From Fratercula arctica (taxonomy: Eukaryota > Chordata > Aves > Charadriiformes > Alcidae): a stretch of DNA of 64,000 nt. Each line of letters opens with the position of its first letter. Positions within the stretch are counted from its first letter, which is position 1. Below the pieces are notes generated by a model. The model worked only from the letters and a program-made list of their open reading frames with translations. It searched no databases and had not been told where the DNA came from. Shown here one piece after another: positions 39,761 to 51,650 of this stretch. The DNA is taken from assembly GCA_947846985.1 (NCBI GenBank), contig CANTUZ010000002.1:157601389-157665388 (forward strand), read 5' to 3'. Made by a program: the position numbers and the translations under genes.

Positions 39761-40490
39761 TATATGTCTGGGAGATTGAAACACTGCTGCTACACGGAAA
39801 CCAGAGGCTCTTTGCATTTGAAATTGCAGGGTAAAGAGACTAGAAAAATTCTCATCTAATATCATGCATATTTAGGGCCTGATCCTGTGAATTATTTAAA
39901 ATCCCTGCTAAAAAATATATGGCCTACTGAAGGTCCATTCTGGTATGATATTCAATACCCTGAACACAAAGAAGTATCAGGGAAAAGCAGAAGATGTTGA
40001 ATGCATTGGAAGATAGAACATTTACCGTATAAAATGCCCAAATGGAAGCACAGTTGCTGCTTAGAAGATTTCAAGCATGGTAGAATATAATTCACATGTA
40101 AGCTCCTGCCTTCTTATCTTGTGCTGAGATCTTTCCACATTTCACAACTGGGATTGATCTCTCCTTCCACAAGCCACCTGTCAGAAGCAATGTGGAAACA
40201 CATTATCAATCATTTGTCATTCCCCTCTAACACAAGGATCATGAATCATACTCCTGTTTGTCAGCTCATGTCCCTTGACTATACATCAGTAGGGGTTATT
40301 ATCATCTCACTTTTCCTCTGCTGATAGCAGGCATGTTAGCCACAGCATCCAGACCATTCCCCCTGTTGCATGAGTGTCTCCAAGAAGTGCACTAAGAAAC
40401 ATAAGTAATATTTTTCATATGCACTTCATTTGCTTATCGTCAGTCTCAGGGTGGTGTTTGGTCAAATGCTTTTGCTTTGTGGTATATTCT

Positions 40491-40523
40491 TGTTTTGTTG
40501 GTTTGTTTGTTTGTTTGCTTGCT
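40491..40523. repeat. (TTTG)n microsatellite
   Basis: Imperfect TTTG units merging into TTGC units, followed nearby by a short GTT/GCT run at about 40556-40572. Confidence 0.85.
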
Positions 40524-41204
40524 TTTTCATTTAATTCTGATATTTGTTGATTTGATTGTTGTTGTTGCTGCTGGCTTGTTTTATTTATTTTGAAGAAATA
40601 TGTTGTTGCACTTTTGCTATGGCAGGTAAGATTAAGGGAACATGCTTGCTGTTTTAAATGGTTTTGAACAGCTCTGCAGCATGGCGATGCTCGATAGACC
40701 TAGGCTTGACAATGGGACGCTGCACAGCTCTGATCAGACCAGCTGGGAGATGCTGTGGCCACACACGGATGGATGGATGAGATCATATCCAAACAGCTTG
40801 GAGTGAGAGCATTAGCATGTTTACATCCAGAGCATGCTCTTAAAGCAAACCTCCTCATTCCTTCCACTTAGTGCCCTTTGGTTTGCATTGTGCAGAGGTC
40901 CCAGAGGGCATGAGTTGGGTTCCTTCCAAATGTAACTAAATTGGAAGATGTGTGTTCTGGCTCTGAAGGCACTTACAGGACATGCTGGCCCTAATGTGCT
41001 TCATCCAGTGCCTCTCGCATCCCTGCCCATGGGTACAGAGGCCCCATTTCAGTCCTGCCCAAGGTTGTCACTCTGTGCCCCACAGTCCTGTCCATCCACC
41101 CCAGGCTATGTCTGACGTAATTCTCCTCACCAGGCCTGATCCTGACCCTCTGGGGTAGTTAACCTTGGCCAAGGGCTAAGGGCTTCCTCACCACCTTTCC
41201 TTAT

Positions 41205-41965
41205 CAGGACAAGGGGAAAAAATAGGATGAGAAAATTCATGGGTCAAGATAAAGACAAAGCAATCACTCACTCATTACTGTCATGGGCAAAACAGACCCG
41301 ACAGAGAGACAAAACATCTTTCTTCCTCTTTTTCCCCATTCCCATCTTACCCCCTCCCCTCCCAGCCCCTCTCCACACCCCGGGGGGTGCAGGGCTGGGC
41401 ATGGGCATGTGGGTCCGTCCATGCCAGCCCCTCTGGGCCGCTCCTCCCTCCTCACCCCTCTCCCTGCTCCAGCGCGGGCCCTGCCCCGGGCTGCAGTCCT
41501 TCAGGGACAACCTGCTCCCGCCGGGGCTCTCCACGGCCGCAGCTCCTGCAGGAAAGATCCCCCCGCTGCGGCCTGGGGCCCTCCCCGGGCTGCAGGGGGG
41601 GTCTCTGCTCCAGCGGGGTCTCTCCAGGGCTGCAGGGGATCCCTGCTCCGGGCCTGCAGCACCTCCTGCCCTCCTCCTCCTCCGCCCTGGGGCTCCCTCT
41701 GCTGCTGCTCCCTCCTTGCCTTCCTCCTCCTCTGCCTGGGCCGCCTTCGGCCCTTTCGCAAACCTCTTTTCCCCCCGGCGCCCCCAGCTTGGCTGAGGGG
41801 CTCAGCTGTGTCCTGCGCTGGGGCCCTTGGAGCCGGCTGGGACCTGCTGGGACCGGCTGTGTCCGGCACGGGGCAGCCCCTGCCATTTCTCACAGAGGCC
41901 GCCCATCAGCGGCCTGGGCCTGGACCCCTCGTACACCCCATCCCTGTGCTGATATCCTTTCCCAG
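41205..41965 (-). mobile_element. Avian endogenous-retrovirus LTR, antisense, GC-rich
   Basis: Read on the plus strand, the left edge (ATTCATGGGTCAAGATAAAG, then CATGGGCAAAACAGAC) matches the complement of the R/U5 region of a long avian ERV LTR as I recall it. The right part (TTGGAGCCGGCTGGGAC, then TTTCTCACAGAGGCC) matches the complement of its U3 start. Between them is a degenerate tandem array built on CTGCTCC...GGGCTGCAG units. No viral genes are present beside it, so it is probably a solo LTR. The GC-richness explains overlapping open frames of up to about 260 codons on several frames at once; they are not genes. The ERV class and exact ends are uncertain. Confidence 0.7.
41464..41690. 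repeat. Degenerate tandem array inside the LTR
   Basis: About five imperfect units beginning at 41464, 41512, 41563, 41605 and 41643, spaced 48, 51, 42 and 38 bp. Most contain a CTGC(T)CC start and a GGGCTGCAG or similar end. Such arrays are expected in the U3 of this LTR type and may have acted as repeated enhancer units. Confidence 0.65.
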
Positions 41966-42464
41966 CCTCATTGCCTTCCTCTCCCCAGGGAGGTGCCTGT
42001 TCCCTGGGGCTGGGTCTGCCCCCGGCTGCCCCCTGGCCTGCCCTGCTCTCTGGCTGATGGTGATGGGACAGGCCCTGCTCTGACAGCTCCCCCACGATTA
42101 CCCAGTGCCACACTCTGGCAATGGGCTCCAAGAATTAACCCAGTGGCTTATGGCCACTAGCGATTCACAACATCCTCAGGATTACAACAGAGTTTGTCTA
42201 AAGGCGCCTCCCCCAACCCGAAAATGCACAGTAAGTCCACCTTGGGTCTATCCCCTAATGTACCCAACAAAAAAGGAAAAAAAACAGCAATCCTAGCCTG
42301 GATTTACTGCGGTGAAGCTGTACTACTTGCTACCGCAGCCTCAGGCTGCTTCCTGGCCGGCTGGGCACACGACCACCCTGCTGCCACGTTCAGCATGGCA
42401 CCGTACCTCTCAGCAAAGCCCCTTAGTGCAGGCCCACGCATAATAACACTTCTGTCCCTTATAA
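41966..42464. other. GC-rich unassigned sequence between LTR and ancient CR1
   Basis: About 500 bp, starting GC-rich and becoming ordinary. It might be more of the retroviral element (U3 or flank) or a separate repeat; I could not align it to any family. Frames running through it continue the spurious GC-driven frames of the LTR. Confidence 0.4.
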
Positions 42465-42944
42465 AAAGGATCCAGCTCTTCAGGCTGGAAGGCAGGTGAG
42501 TTAAAGAAAGTATGATAAAGGTCTTTAAAACCACAAGTGACAGGAGAAGATGAATACAGAATGACTGTTCACTGTTTCTTCCAGTGCGTGCTGGAGGAGG
42601 CATCAAAAGAAAATAGCAGATTAAAGAAAGAAACCAAAGCAAGCTGCTTATTCCCATAGCATGGGAGCTCCTCACTGCTGTGTGGATGCTGGAAGTTAAC
42701 ATTGCTTTAGCAAACAGCTGGACAAATTAACAGAAGAAGAACATATCAAGGACTAGGAAATGTAAGGATGCTGTCTCAAACGGTCTGGGGCTGCAGACAT
42801 AGGGTTGTAAGGATGTGAAGGGGCACATCGTGATATGCTGTCCCTGCATGCCCGTGCATCTCCTGGCCACTGTTGGATAGAGAATATTGGACCAGACAGA
42901 CCTTTGGTCTAACTCAATATAGCCATTCCTACACTTTCATGTTA
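42465..42944 (+). mobile_element. Ancient CR1 LINE 3' fragment (turtle/crocodile-like subfamily)
   Basis: The order of similarity follows an older sauropsid CR1 3' region. AAAGGTCTTTAAAACCAC comes first, then TTCCCATAGCATGGGAGCTC (family: GTGGAACTCCTTGCC area), then CAGCTGGACAAATTAACAGA, then the diagnostic end GACCTTTGGTCTAACTCAAT and ATAGCCATTCCTACACTTTC (family: TGGTCTGACCCAGTATGGCCATTCTTATG). Divergence is high, so insertion is old. Orientation is plus. The subfamily name is tentative. Confidence 0.75.
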
Positions 42945-45900
42945 TCCTCTCTTAAAAACAAGAAAGGGCAAAATCAACCTCAGATCTCAGAGTGTTCAAG
43001 GCAGATGTGCTGCCCCTTGAAGAGATACTGCCATTGCCTCGTCTCTCGCTGGTGGAAGGTCTGTACCTCCCAATGTTCAGATTGGGTGGAGTGCAGGGTA
43101 CACAGAGGAACATTATTGGTTCATTTCCTAATCTAGTCACCTACATTTCACAGGGGAAAAGTGTGCCAACATGATGAAGTAGGAGGCATTGGGTATTTTT
43201 CTAATGACCCCTTGATTCAGGAAGAAATAATAAAAATAAATTAAAAGCTTCACAAAGAGAATAAAAAGAGGGAGAGCCATTTGGATACTTTAAAGAATTT
43301 ACTGTCAGGGGGTAAGAGAAGCAGCGAGGAGAGGTTAGCAAAGGAAGAAAACATTATGTTTTTGGAGGAGGAGGAGGAGGTCATTGAAGAGCAAGAAGAG
43401 TGAGGCTGTATGAGGATAGGAAGAAACAGATTCTACATTTACATTGGCAATTTGGTGAACTTCACTACTTGCCCAGCCAGTTATGGTAAGACATCCACAT
43501 CATGATTAAAAAATGCTGGATAACCATGCTGTGGCAAAACTGAAAGCCATGTTGACACCATTCTTCCCCCTGCCCCTCCAACACTTGTATAGTTGTATTC
43601 TATCAGCTAGCACTAAGGACATGGGTTTGGGGGCTATATGACCCTTTCTTTTGTAGATCATTCTGCTGACTTTCCTCTGTCCTATATTTTCCATACCCAT
43701 GAATAAATGGTTGATAGTGCATATCTGAACTCCAAGAAAAAACACAATAGTAAAGGCAGGCACATTTAATCTAAATCCATCCAAACATAGGATAACTTAA
43801 AGAAGGCTTCTCATTTCCATACCACTGTGGTACTAGGAAAGCAAACCCATAACTAAAATGTAGATATATTCAGGTTGGAATTTGGGTCCTATTTAGCTGT
43901 ATTTCATCTCTGTCTGCCAGAGTTTAAACTTTGAAGTTCTGGGGGCTGTGGAAGGGAGAAGTGTAAGGAGAACCCATATTTCAGCAGCATTTGGGAGATG
44001 AAGAGTACTGCTAGTCTACTCCCACAGCGACAGGAACGAATTGTCAATAAACACCACTGTCAAGAGTAGGTACCTTACAAATATTCTTCCTGGACAGGTA
44101 GCAGATGAGAAAAGAGGATCTGTCATCCTGGGCATGGCAGATGTCTGCATTTGCCATTCTGGTCTATGTTTTTTTGGTACATCCTGATGTACAGATGAGC
44201 TGCTTTGGCTAATGCCTTCAGTGCAGAAATAACTTTGGCCTGGGGAAATCACTGAAGGGTACTCTTTCTTGCCCCTGTACTTAAGGCAAACATGCCTCGT
44301 TTTCAATTAACATCATACTTGAAGATGGAAGAACAGCTTCATGTTAATAGTTCTCACAGATTAATTTCTTTGTGCAGTAGGACAGTGATCTTGAAGGGTA
44401 GAAATAAATATCCAGACATAAAAGGAGAAATTCTACACCCAAGAAATATGACATGTTGACAACTAAAAAGCAAGACCGGTTCATCCGGAGTTTTTATGCA
44501 ATCCACACTCTTCAAAACTGTCCACAGTTTTGGAGATTTCTATTTGCAGTGAGAGCGCCTGAAACTCTGTCTGAATATTTTCAGGAAAAGCTGAGTGTTA
44601 CAAAGCACGTACATGCCTCCTTACTTCCAAAGGCTAAACAAGCATCACTGCAAAACCTATCTAGCAAGCTAAAAGGTGAAGGGCCACACTATGAGAGACA
44701 CTAATTCATGATGGAGAATACTCTGATGTCTATGAGGCAGATATTAGTCTTTTTGCAGTGTGAAGAAAAGATAAGCGTATTGATGTTGCCTCTTTTGAAG
44801 TATCCATTCAGTCTGCCATGGCCTCCTCCCTTCTGCTTGATTCCTATTGATTATCTCTGCACTAAAGTTCAGCTGACCATTTATATTTCAAGTGAGAAGG
44901 AGGGAGAGCTAGAGCTTTAAAACCATTTGAGCACCTTGTGCTAGAGTCAATCCCTGAACGTCGTTGGTAGTTGTCCAGCCTCAGGCAATGAAATTCCTGA
45001 GGGTGGTTCATAATAATTCAATTTGTCAGCATTTCAAGCAGAAGCATGAAGGTCTGATATTCCAGTCCAGGGCATATAAGCACAACCAAAAGAGTGTGTC
45101 TATGTGCTTCTTACCAGTAAAACGCAAAAAAAGTACATGATAACACAGAGCTAGTTGTACGAGTTTAACTGACTATTGCGTGATAAATTGAGGTTGCAGA
45201 GACAGAGGCTACTGAAGCATCTCCTTTCTGTGAGAACTTCCTTTATCTGTTGAGTTACTCCCTCTGCAAAACATACACTTTGGTATACAGATGCTGTGCA
45301 CATGGGTGTAGGATGCTCTGTGAATCAAATGTATACATGCGCTTTCACATTCATATTTATGTATATGACCTATGCTCTGTTTGTGTGTGCATTTTAGGCT
45401 TTTAGAGGTCTCCAATAAAGTCTGCAGTCAACTGCAGGTTTTTGTGATCCTATTTTCTTATTCTTTAGAAATGCTGGAAGATCTGCACAGACAAGAAGGG
45501 AAATCAAATTACCAGCAGGCAGTACAGGGTACTGACTATTCACCATTATTCAATTCCGCCATCTCTCCTGTTGCCTGCTTTATCTTTCCAGATCATGTAC
45601 CTGGTGCACCTCACGTTATACCTGTGCTAAATCTGGGGTAGCGTTTAATTCTTTTTCCTTTTTTGTTCATTATACTAAGTGACAGATTGGTGACCCAAGA
45701 TGCCCTCGCAGTGCAAACACATGGTGAAGTGTTGTTAAAAGCACAAAGCAAACAGGATAACAGGAAGGATATTTTACTTCTTTGTCTCTTTGTGTAAGGT
45801 CAGATCTTAGGTGATGCCCATAAGAACAGCAGGTTGAAAAAACATGAAAAAAACCCCAGACATTCCTAACTTTTTCATAAGTGCTGATGTCTTAGTTTCG

Positions 45901-46750
45901 ACTACTTATGAACAACTATCTGCCAACTAGATTTGATGACCTTTATCATTAGACTGTGTCTGCAGACAGTTTTAAACCTGTGATATGAGAAATCTGATGG
46001 TTTAATGGGCTACTCCTAAATAGTCTTCATGAAAGGTGACTAATAGAAGTCAACCTATAGTTTGCAAGTTTAAAGTCACTCTTAAGGATCTGTGTTTTCT
46101 CCAGTGAAAAGCATAGCTGTTTTCTGAAACAGAAAAAGTCTGAAAAATTATCAACTAGGAAAACATAAAGAGTAAATTGGAAACTAATCATATAGATCAT
46201 GTCCAGTCAAAACTTATATATTGACCCCTGTTTGGAGTGCCTGTATAATGAAGTGAAGATAAATAAGCATGGACTATACACACCTAAAAAATAGTATTTC
46301 ATGTCCATTGTATTTTAATATTTGTTTATCTGGGAGAATCTTCTGTGTGATTTAATGTAATATGCTTCTCTGTGGTACCTTTTTAATAAAAGATTCAATA
46401 TGCTGCTCCTGATATAGCTTATTCAAATAACTGATTAATAAAGCTGCACAAAAAAAGTAGGAACAGATTTTCTTTTACTGTGGTAGGATGACTCTATTAC
46501 TATAGAACTTTTATGCAGCTTCCACTTCCCTTTCCATGCACTACTCTCTCTTTAATGATTTATTTAAAATGCTCAAATTAAAAATAAATTTAACCCAAAA
46601 CACTCATAAAGCTTCAGTCCTTCTTCAGCTATGGAGCTTATTCTAGAGCAACTTCATGGGGAAATTTCATTAAAGGGCAATTTTATTAGTGGCTTCTGGC
46701 TGATTTTTCAGCAGGTGGGAGACTAAAACTATTTTGAAATCATAATAAAC
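42945..46750. other. Gene-free sequence between two ancient CR1 fragments
   Basis: No gene was recognised. It includes a purine-rich patch with a (GGA)n run at about 43364-43380. It also has an ATG-started plus-strand frame of 83 codons at 44453-44704 with unremarkable composition and no family I can name. Everything else appears unique. Confidence 0.5.
43364..43380. repeat. (GGA)n microsatellite
   Basis: Five to six GGA units within a 170-bp purine-rich stretch (about 43250-43420). Confidence 0.85.
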
Positions 46751-46972
46751 AGAGATCTGGAAAGAATGGTCCATGAGGAGGGACTACATGAACCAGTAAT
46801 GTTTGGTCTATATAGGACTGAGGGGAGCATAATAACAGTGTTAAAATCTGGAAAGAGAAAGTATGGGATTAGAAATACTGGGCTTGAAGTGCTGGAAGGA
46901 AAACAAAATTATGTCAGACATAAGGAAAAAATTCAGCAATGTTCAAAGGATGAGGAATTACTGTAAAATAAA
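46751..46972 (+). mobile_element. Ancient CR1 LINE 3' fragment
   Basis: Similarity to an older sauropsid CR1 3' region is clear in ordered blocks: TCTGGAAAGAATGGTCCATG (family: GAGAAGATGGTCTATGAGG), ATGTTTGGTCTATATAGGAC, GGGGAGCATAATAACAGTG, and GTCAGACATAAGGAAAAAAT (family: GACATTAGGAAAAACTT). A short internal deletion is likely near 46845-46885. The terminal repeat is missing. This is an old, non-coding fragment. Confidence 0.72.
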
Positions 46973-49900
46973 TATTTACCCTATAACTATAAAGAAAAGC
47001 CCACAAATATTAAGATTCTATTTCAATTTGAGACATGTTCAGTACCATATGCCATTGTCTTTAAGGGAAGCAGGACATAATAAACAAAAAGAGACAGAAT
47101 TTAGGATCTGAAATGGAAAAAAAGTAGATCTTTATTCTCTATGGAGATACAATGGAGTAAAAGGAGGAACTCATAAAAATAGGGCTCAAGCCACAAGGGA
47201 AAAGAATTCCAGGGTTTTAATGCCCAGTTCTGAGACACAGTGTCATCCTGGATTGAATTCTTACAAACTGGACGCTTACATAAGGCTTTGCCTCTCCATT
47301 TATTTTTCTTTAAAATTTACTGTTAAAAATTCCAGAACTGGATGTTGCCAAGAGCTTCTACCACAGAGATCAATAATCTTAGAAAAAAAGATATACCCAT
47401 ATATTACATCTAGTTATTTTTTACTTGCTGTCATGAATATTATAACATCTTCTCCTTGTACTGCAATAATTAAGGTGGAGATGACATTTCCATTAAAAAG
47501 ATCATATAACTCAGTGGGGAAAAACTAAATGTTCCAGCTGGGCTGAAGTTCAGCTTGGAATGTATCTGCCTAGAAGAGAATGTTTCCATCAGATTCAGGA
47601 TTTAAACTGAGATGTGTCTAAATAAAAGTTGTAGAAATATGTTTTTATGCACTAAAATAGCTGTCAAATGCTATCAAGAGAAAAGCATTCTGAGGCAGGG
47701 TATTTGTCTAGCATAACTCTTGGCATGGGAATTGCTCAGTATAGGCCATACTTCTCAGACTTGGGTAAAAATTTTTCTCCTGAACTGGATGAACAATTCC
47801 ACAGTGAAATAATTGGAAATGAAGCATTTTAATTGAGGTGTTGACTCCGTTCTCAATACAATTAGGTCTTTAATGGCTGACAAAATGCAGGTGGTATTTG
47901 CAAAGAAGATCCTGCATAGTTCTCCAGGTATGCCCTGATGTTCCCAAATTTCCCATTCTTCTCCTACCTTCAGACTCAAGCCAGGCCATATCTTCCTCAA
48001 AGAGGCGACAGTATTTTCTTCTCTGGTAATGCTTGGCCTATTTCCCTCTCTTCCCGGCTTCTCCCTCAGTATGTCTCTGCTAGAAGGCTGAAGAGTGGGA
48101 CGTAGCAAGGGACTGTGTTTTAGGAGCAGAATGACACTCAGGTAGCTCGAGAGCAGAAAGCAGAGGAGTCCTACAGCCATCCCAGATCCCCACAGCTGAA
48201 TATATGCAGAGGAGAAAAAGTCTGAGACCCAAACGTCCAGCAAGATTTCTTTTACAGTTGTCTCCTAGTGGGATTATTAGGAACAGAAAATCAAAATGCA
48301 ATCAAAATGGGTCCTGACACATTCATGAGAGAGAATAAATGATACAGCACTTGGGATAATACGGCCAGGTCCAGTGATCTCATCACAGTCTTCAAGAAGG
48401 ATGTAATTTGGCTCTTACTCCATCCTAAGGATCAGCCTGGGTAGATCCATGTGCGTATGTGTTTTGTGACATACAGACTAAGACTAAGTTACATGTCCCT
48501 TGCTATGAGTCTAAAACAATGACTCATCATCTTGCTGACTGTTCTCACAACAGCACAAGGTCTTCTATTATCCCAGATCTTCTCTTTTAGCAGACTGCTT
48601 GTTATACACTATTTACTTGAAGAGCAAAGCAGTCAGAAAGTTTTTTTAACGAGTACAATAGATTCTGATCTCTGCTCACTCCTCATTTATCTCAAATCCA
48701 TGTTCCGAAGTCAGCAGTGAGTGCAAGCGGGGGAAAAAATAAGGAAGAGACCAAACTGCAAAGATAACAGAGGCCAATAACACATATGACAAATTTAGAC
48801 AAAGGAAAACAAGATTAGAAATTATGTGAGAGGATCTAATGTAGTCAAATTAAGGCAATCCAGAACAACGGTTGGCGCTTTAAGTCACGTTCTGTCTTCA
48901 TTTGTGTACAGATTGGATGGGATATCAGACAGGGCAGCGTCTGGCCATTCATTAAGCACTCTGTACTGCACACTGGAACTGCTTTACTGTAGCCCAGTCC
49001 TAGTTCTGATGGCAGCCACAAAGGTATGTAACATGTAAATCTAAAATACTTTCTAAATGCAAGCTGCAGTCTAAAATATCTTGTCCCGGTTTTTGTGGGT
49101 TTTTGTCCTGTTAGATTTTACAACATTTATACAGAAATAGCCTCTTGACATCATGCCTTTCAATTTAAGTCATTATTATCAGGGCAGCTGCATGGAAAGT
49201 TTTCTTCATGATATGGAAATTCAGCTGTTCCCCTGTAGCTGTCCCACAACAGTCTAAAGTTTTCATCCCCAGCTCAACATAAAATTAGCCCTATCTAGTT
49301 TTGATCACAGTTGTTTTGTTGTGGGTTTTTTTTTTTTCCCTTTTGACTTCTTTCTTTGTATTTTTCCCCTCCAATAGTTCTCCTTGAATCGTTACCCAAT
49401 CACGTTATATTGGCAAGCTTCTTGGTTAAAAGTACAGTAGTAGAGATTAAATGTCACTTGCTCTGTTTGCACACTGTTTGGTTTTCCTCAAAGCACATCG
49501 TCAAAGGACATAAGCAGTTTCTGCCTGAAATACAAGCAGACGCACTGAACGAGATCGCTAGGGGAGAACGGCAGGAGGGTGTTTGTGGTAGCTCTTGCTG
49601 CAACGGAGACCTCCATACCCCCTGGGACACAACCCCATGCAGCATCTTAAGGAAAGAGAGATGTCCCACTAACACTGCTACCCCCAGAGGCAGAAACTTT
49701 TCCTGTGGTGGCATTTGAACAGTAAGAAAATCCCTTTGATATCACAGAGTTAACAAGATAATCAAGCTGGAGAGATGCAGATCCTCCTCTACTGATGTAA
49801 CATGGGTCTGACTCTTCTCCTGAGGTTTTTCCTGCACCTCAGAAGTTAACATGACCTTTGGGGGACTCCAGCTGAAATGAGGCCCAGGAACTCCAGGTTT

Positions 49901-50624
49901 TACATCAGTTGCTGTGAAATAGTAAGTGTATTGGCAGCCTGGAGAAGATACACGCATGCTCCTGCCTTCCTCGCCTGGACTAATGTTTGTTATTATATAG
50001 ACACTCATCACAGCTTTTAGCTCCAGCTAGAGCTCTCATTAATCACCACCTGGGAACACCATACACAGAGCAGGCGTACGTGAGCTTTTGTGAGAAAAAG
50101 CGGAGGGGAGGATGGCTGCGTGTCGTGTGGGGGTGTGAGTGATGATTTTGGGGTGCAGAGTGAGAGACTGAAGTGAGGAAGAAGTAGAGCGTGTAGGAAG
50201 GGGGAAAAGAACACCGCAAGAGCTGTTTGGGGAGACAGAGAGAACAAGAAAAAAAAAGGGAAAAAAAAAAGACAACCCTATTCCAAAAAATTGGGCAAAA
50301 GGGAAAAGAGCACACCACTAATAATAGCCCATTTTGACTGCTCTTGTGCCACAATTACTGTCAAATTCTAAAAGACAAAATTGCAATTAGGCCAAGACCA
50401 TTTGCCTGTAGCAAAGATGAGGCCAGGAGGAACCCTCTCCCCAGTTTCTGGTACAGTTCTTCCCTCCCTGCGAAGGCTTTCATCTAGAGCTCATTATGAA
50501 CAATTTTGGTTTTGGTCTTAATTTGTGCTAAGAATGGCACAGAAAGTATCCCAGGGCAGGCTTCTCTCCCATTTCCTGCAGGGTTCTACTCTGATCTCTG
50601 GTAATTGGTGGACTGCTAAAAAGG
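46973..50624. other. Gene-free sequence with one longer minus-strand frame
   Basis: No repeat was recognised apart from T12 at 49326-49337 and an A-rich patch at about 50250-50270. The stretch contains the minus-strand frame at 47755-48180, listed separately. A donor-like AAAG/GTATGT word occurs at about 49020-49029 without a matching acceptor upstream. Confidence 0.5.
47755..48180 (-). other. Unrecognised 141-codon open frame (weak candidate)
   Basis: From the first ATG (48180, minus strand) the frame runs 141 codons to a stop at 47755; it is open about 20 codons further upstream without an ATG. The first ~20 residues are hydrophobic and could form a signal or membrane segment (they include VGLLCFLLSSYLSVILLL), followed by a charged, proline-bearing middle. 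I recognise no domain. Composition is ordinary (about 43-45% GC) and there is no visible promoter, Kozak-like context or poly(A) signal. In 64 kb and six frames, one frame of this length is not surprising, so it is most likely chance. Confidence 0.12.
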
Positions 50625-50770
50625 TTATTATTATTTATTATGTTTATTATAGTCATGCCTAAAAGCCAACGAATGATATGGTTTTCTTATGTTAAGCACT
50701 CTACAAACACAGAGTGGTAGAAGGTCCCTGCCCCAAAGAACTTATAGTCCAAACAGAGACACGGGTCAGG
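50625..50770 (+). mobile_element. Ancient MIR/CORE-SINE-like repeat fragment
   Basis: The fragment starts with TTATTATTATTTATTATGTT and continues through a diverged block to AGCACTCTACAAACACAGAG and GTCCCTGCCCCAAAGAAC, then TTATAGTCCAAACAGAGACA. These words and their order match an amniote MIR-related SINE that is common in turtles and crocodilians (family words: GCACTGTACAAACACA, AGTCCCTGCCCCAAAGAGC). The core and 3' end are missing. The family name is tentative; the homology is fairly clear. Confidence 0.68.
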
Positions 50771-51071
50771 CTAAGAGTTTAATGCACGCAGAGTGAAGAG
50801 TGCTGGCAGCCTACAGCATATGGCAATAGTTCCATGGTTTTATTTCACTGACATGATGAGAGGAATAACTGCAGAAAAGAAATCTTGACCTATGTAAAAA
50901 AAAAAAAAAACAAAACCAAGATGCACAATGTGAAGGAGCTCTAAGAGTACAAGACAGGCCCATTGAGAACTACAGATGTGGTTCAAATTCAATAATTCAA
51001 TAGTCCCCTGGCTTAGAGAGTTCTGCATCCCATTGCTTAGTGTCCCTTAATGGTGCTTTTCTACAGATTTC

Positions 51072-51099
<28 letters not shown>
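51072..51099. repeat. Poly(T) tract, 28 nt
   Basis: An uninterrupted T28. No adjacent retroposed body is recognised on either side. Confidence 0.95.
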
Positions 51100-51103
<4 letters not shown>

Positions 51104-51503
51104 AGGGGTGCATGGCAGGGCAAAAATGAGCAAAAGACACTATTACTTGGTAAATTAATACACGTGAAGTTCACCACCAGTTGCTTGCAGGATAGAAGAC
51201 ATAGTCAAGCACGGTATTAGGCACAAGATGGCCAACTTCTGTGCTGCAAATGAAAGCCAATGTTCTGACAAAGCCATTTTTTCAGTGCTCGGTCAATTTA
51301 CCACTGTTTTCCACAGTATATATAACAATATCACTGGAACAATGCATAAAGACTGGAAAATTCTCTAGTTCTTTACTGATTTGTAGACAAATAACATTTT
51401 CATCTTGAAATGTGAGGAATTTGTGTTTTCTCTAACTTGAGAACTCTGGGAGCAAGTTATTTCCTTAAGTCAGAGATACTGTCCTCCTACACATTACAGC
51501 CTC

Positions 51504-51549
51504 CATCAGTGCCTGGAAGGTTCACCCATCAGCACCTGGAAAGCTCACC
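51504..51549. repeat. 23-bp tandem duplication, two units
   Basis: Units 51504-51526 and 51527-51549 share 19 of 23 positions. All four differences are transitions (T/C or G/A), consistent with an old duplication that has decayed by transition mutations. Confidence 0.8.
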
Positions 51550-51632
51550 TACAGGCTCTCAGGGATGTGGGTACCACTGAAATATGATCTGGAACCGCAT
51601 GTGTAATTCCTCTCATTATGGCCAGCAAGGCC

Positions 51633-51650
51633 ATATATACCGTATATACC
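51633..51650. repeat. Perfect 9-bp tandem duplication
   Basis: TATATACCG is present twice in direct succession. Confidence 0.9.

Larger units (their letters stand above)
25363..41190. other. Long gene-free stretch with homopolymers and candidate regulatory islands
   Basis: Nearly 16 kb in which I recognised neither exons nor transposons. It holds the T28, A22 and T27 tracts (listed separately), TTTG/CAAA microsatellites at 38081-38133, 38444-38461 and 40491-40523, and AT-rich patches dense in homeodomain-type words at 36180-36260 and 39340-39760. Open frames are short and unsupported. A candidate exon-like block at 30227-30368 was rejected because all frames stop early. Confidence 0.5.

Noticed and set aside
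41283..42160. Overlapping proline/leucine-rich plus-strand frames of 189-266 codons and minus-strand frames of up to 144 codons
   Set aside because: They occupy several frames and both strands of a GC-rich antisense LTR, where stop codons are rare. Composition follows base content, and no domain is visible.
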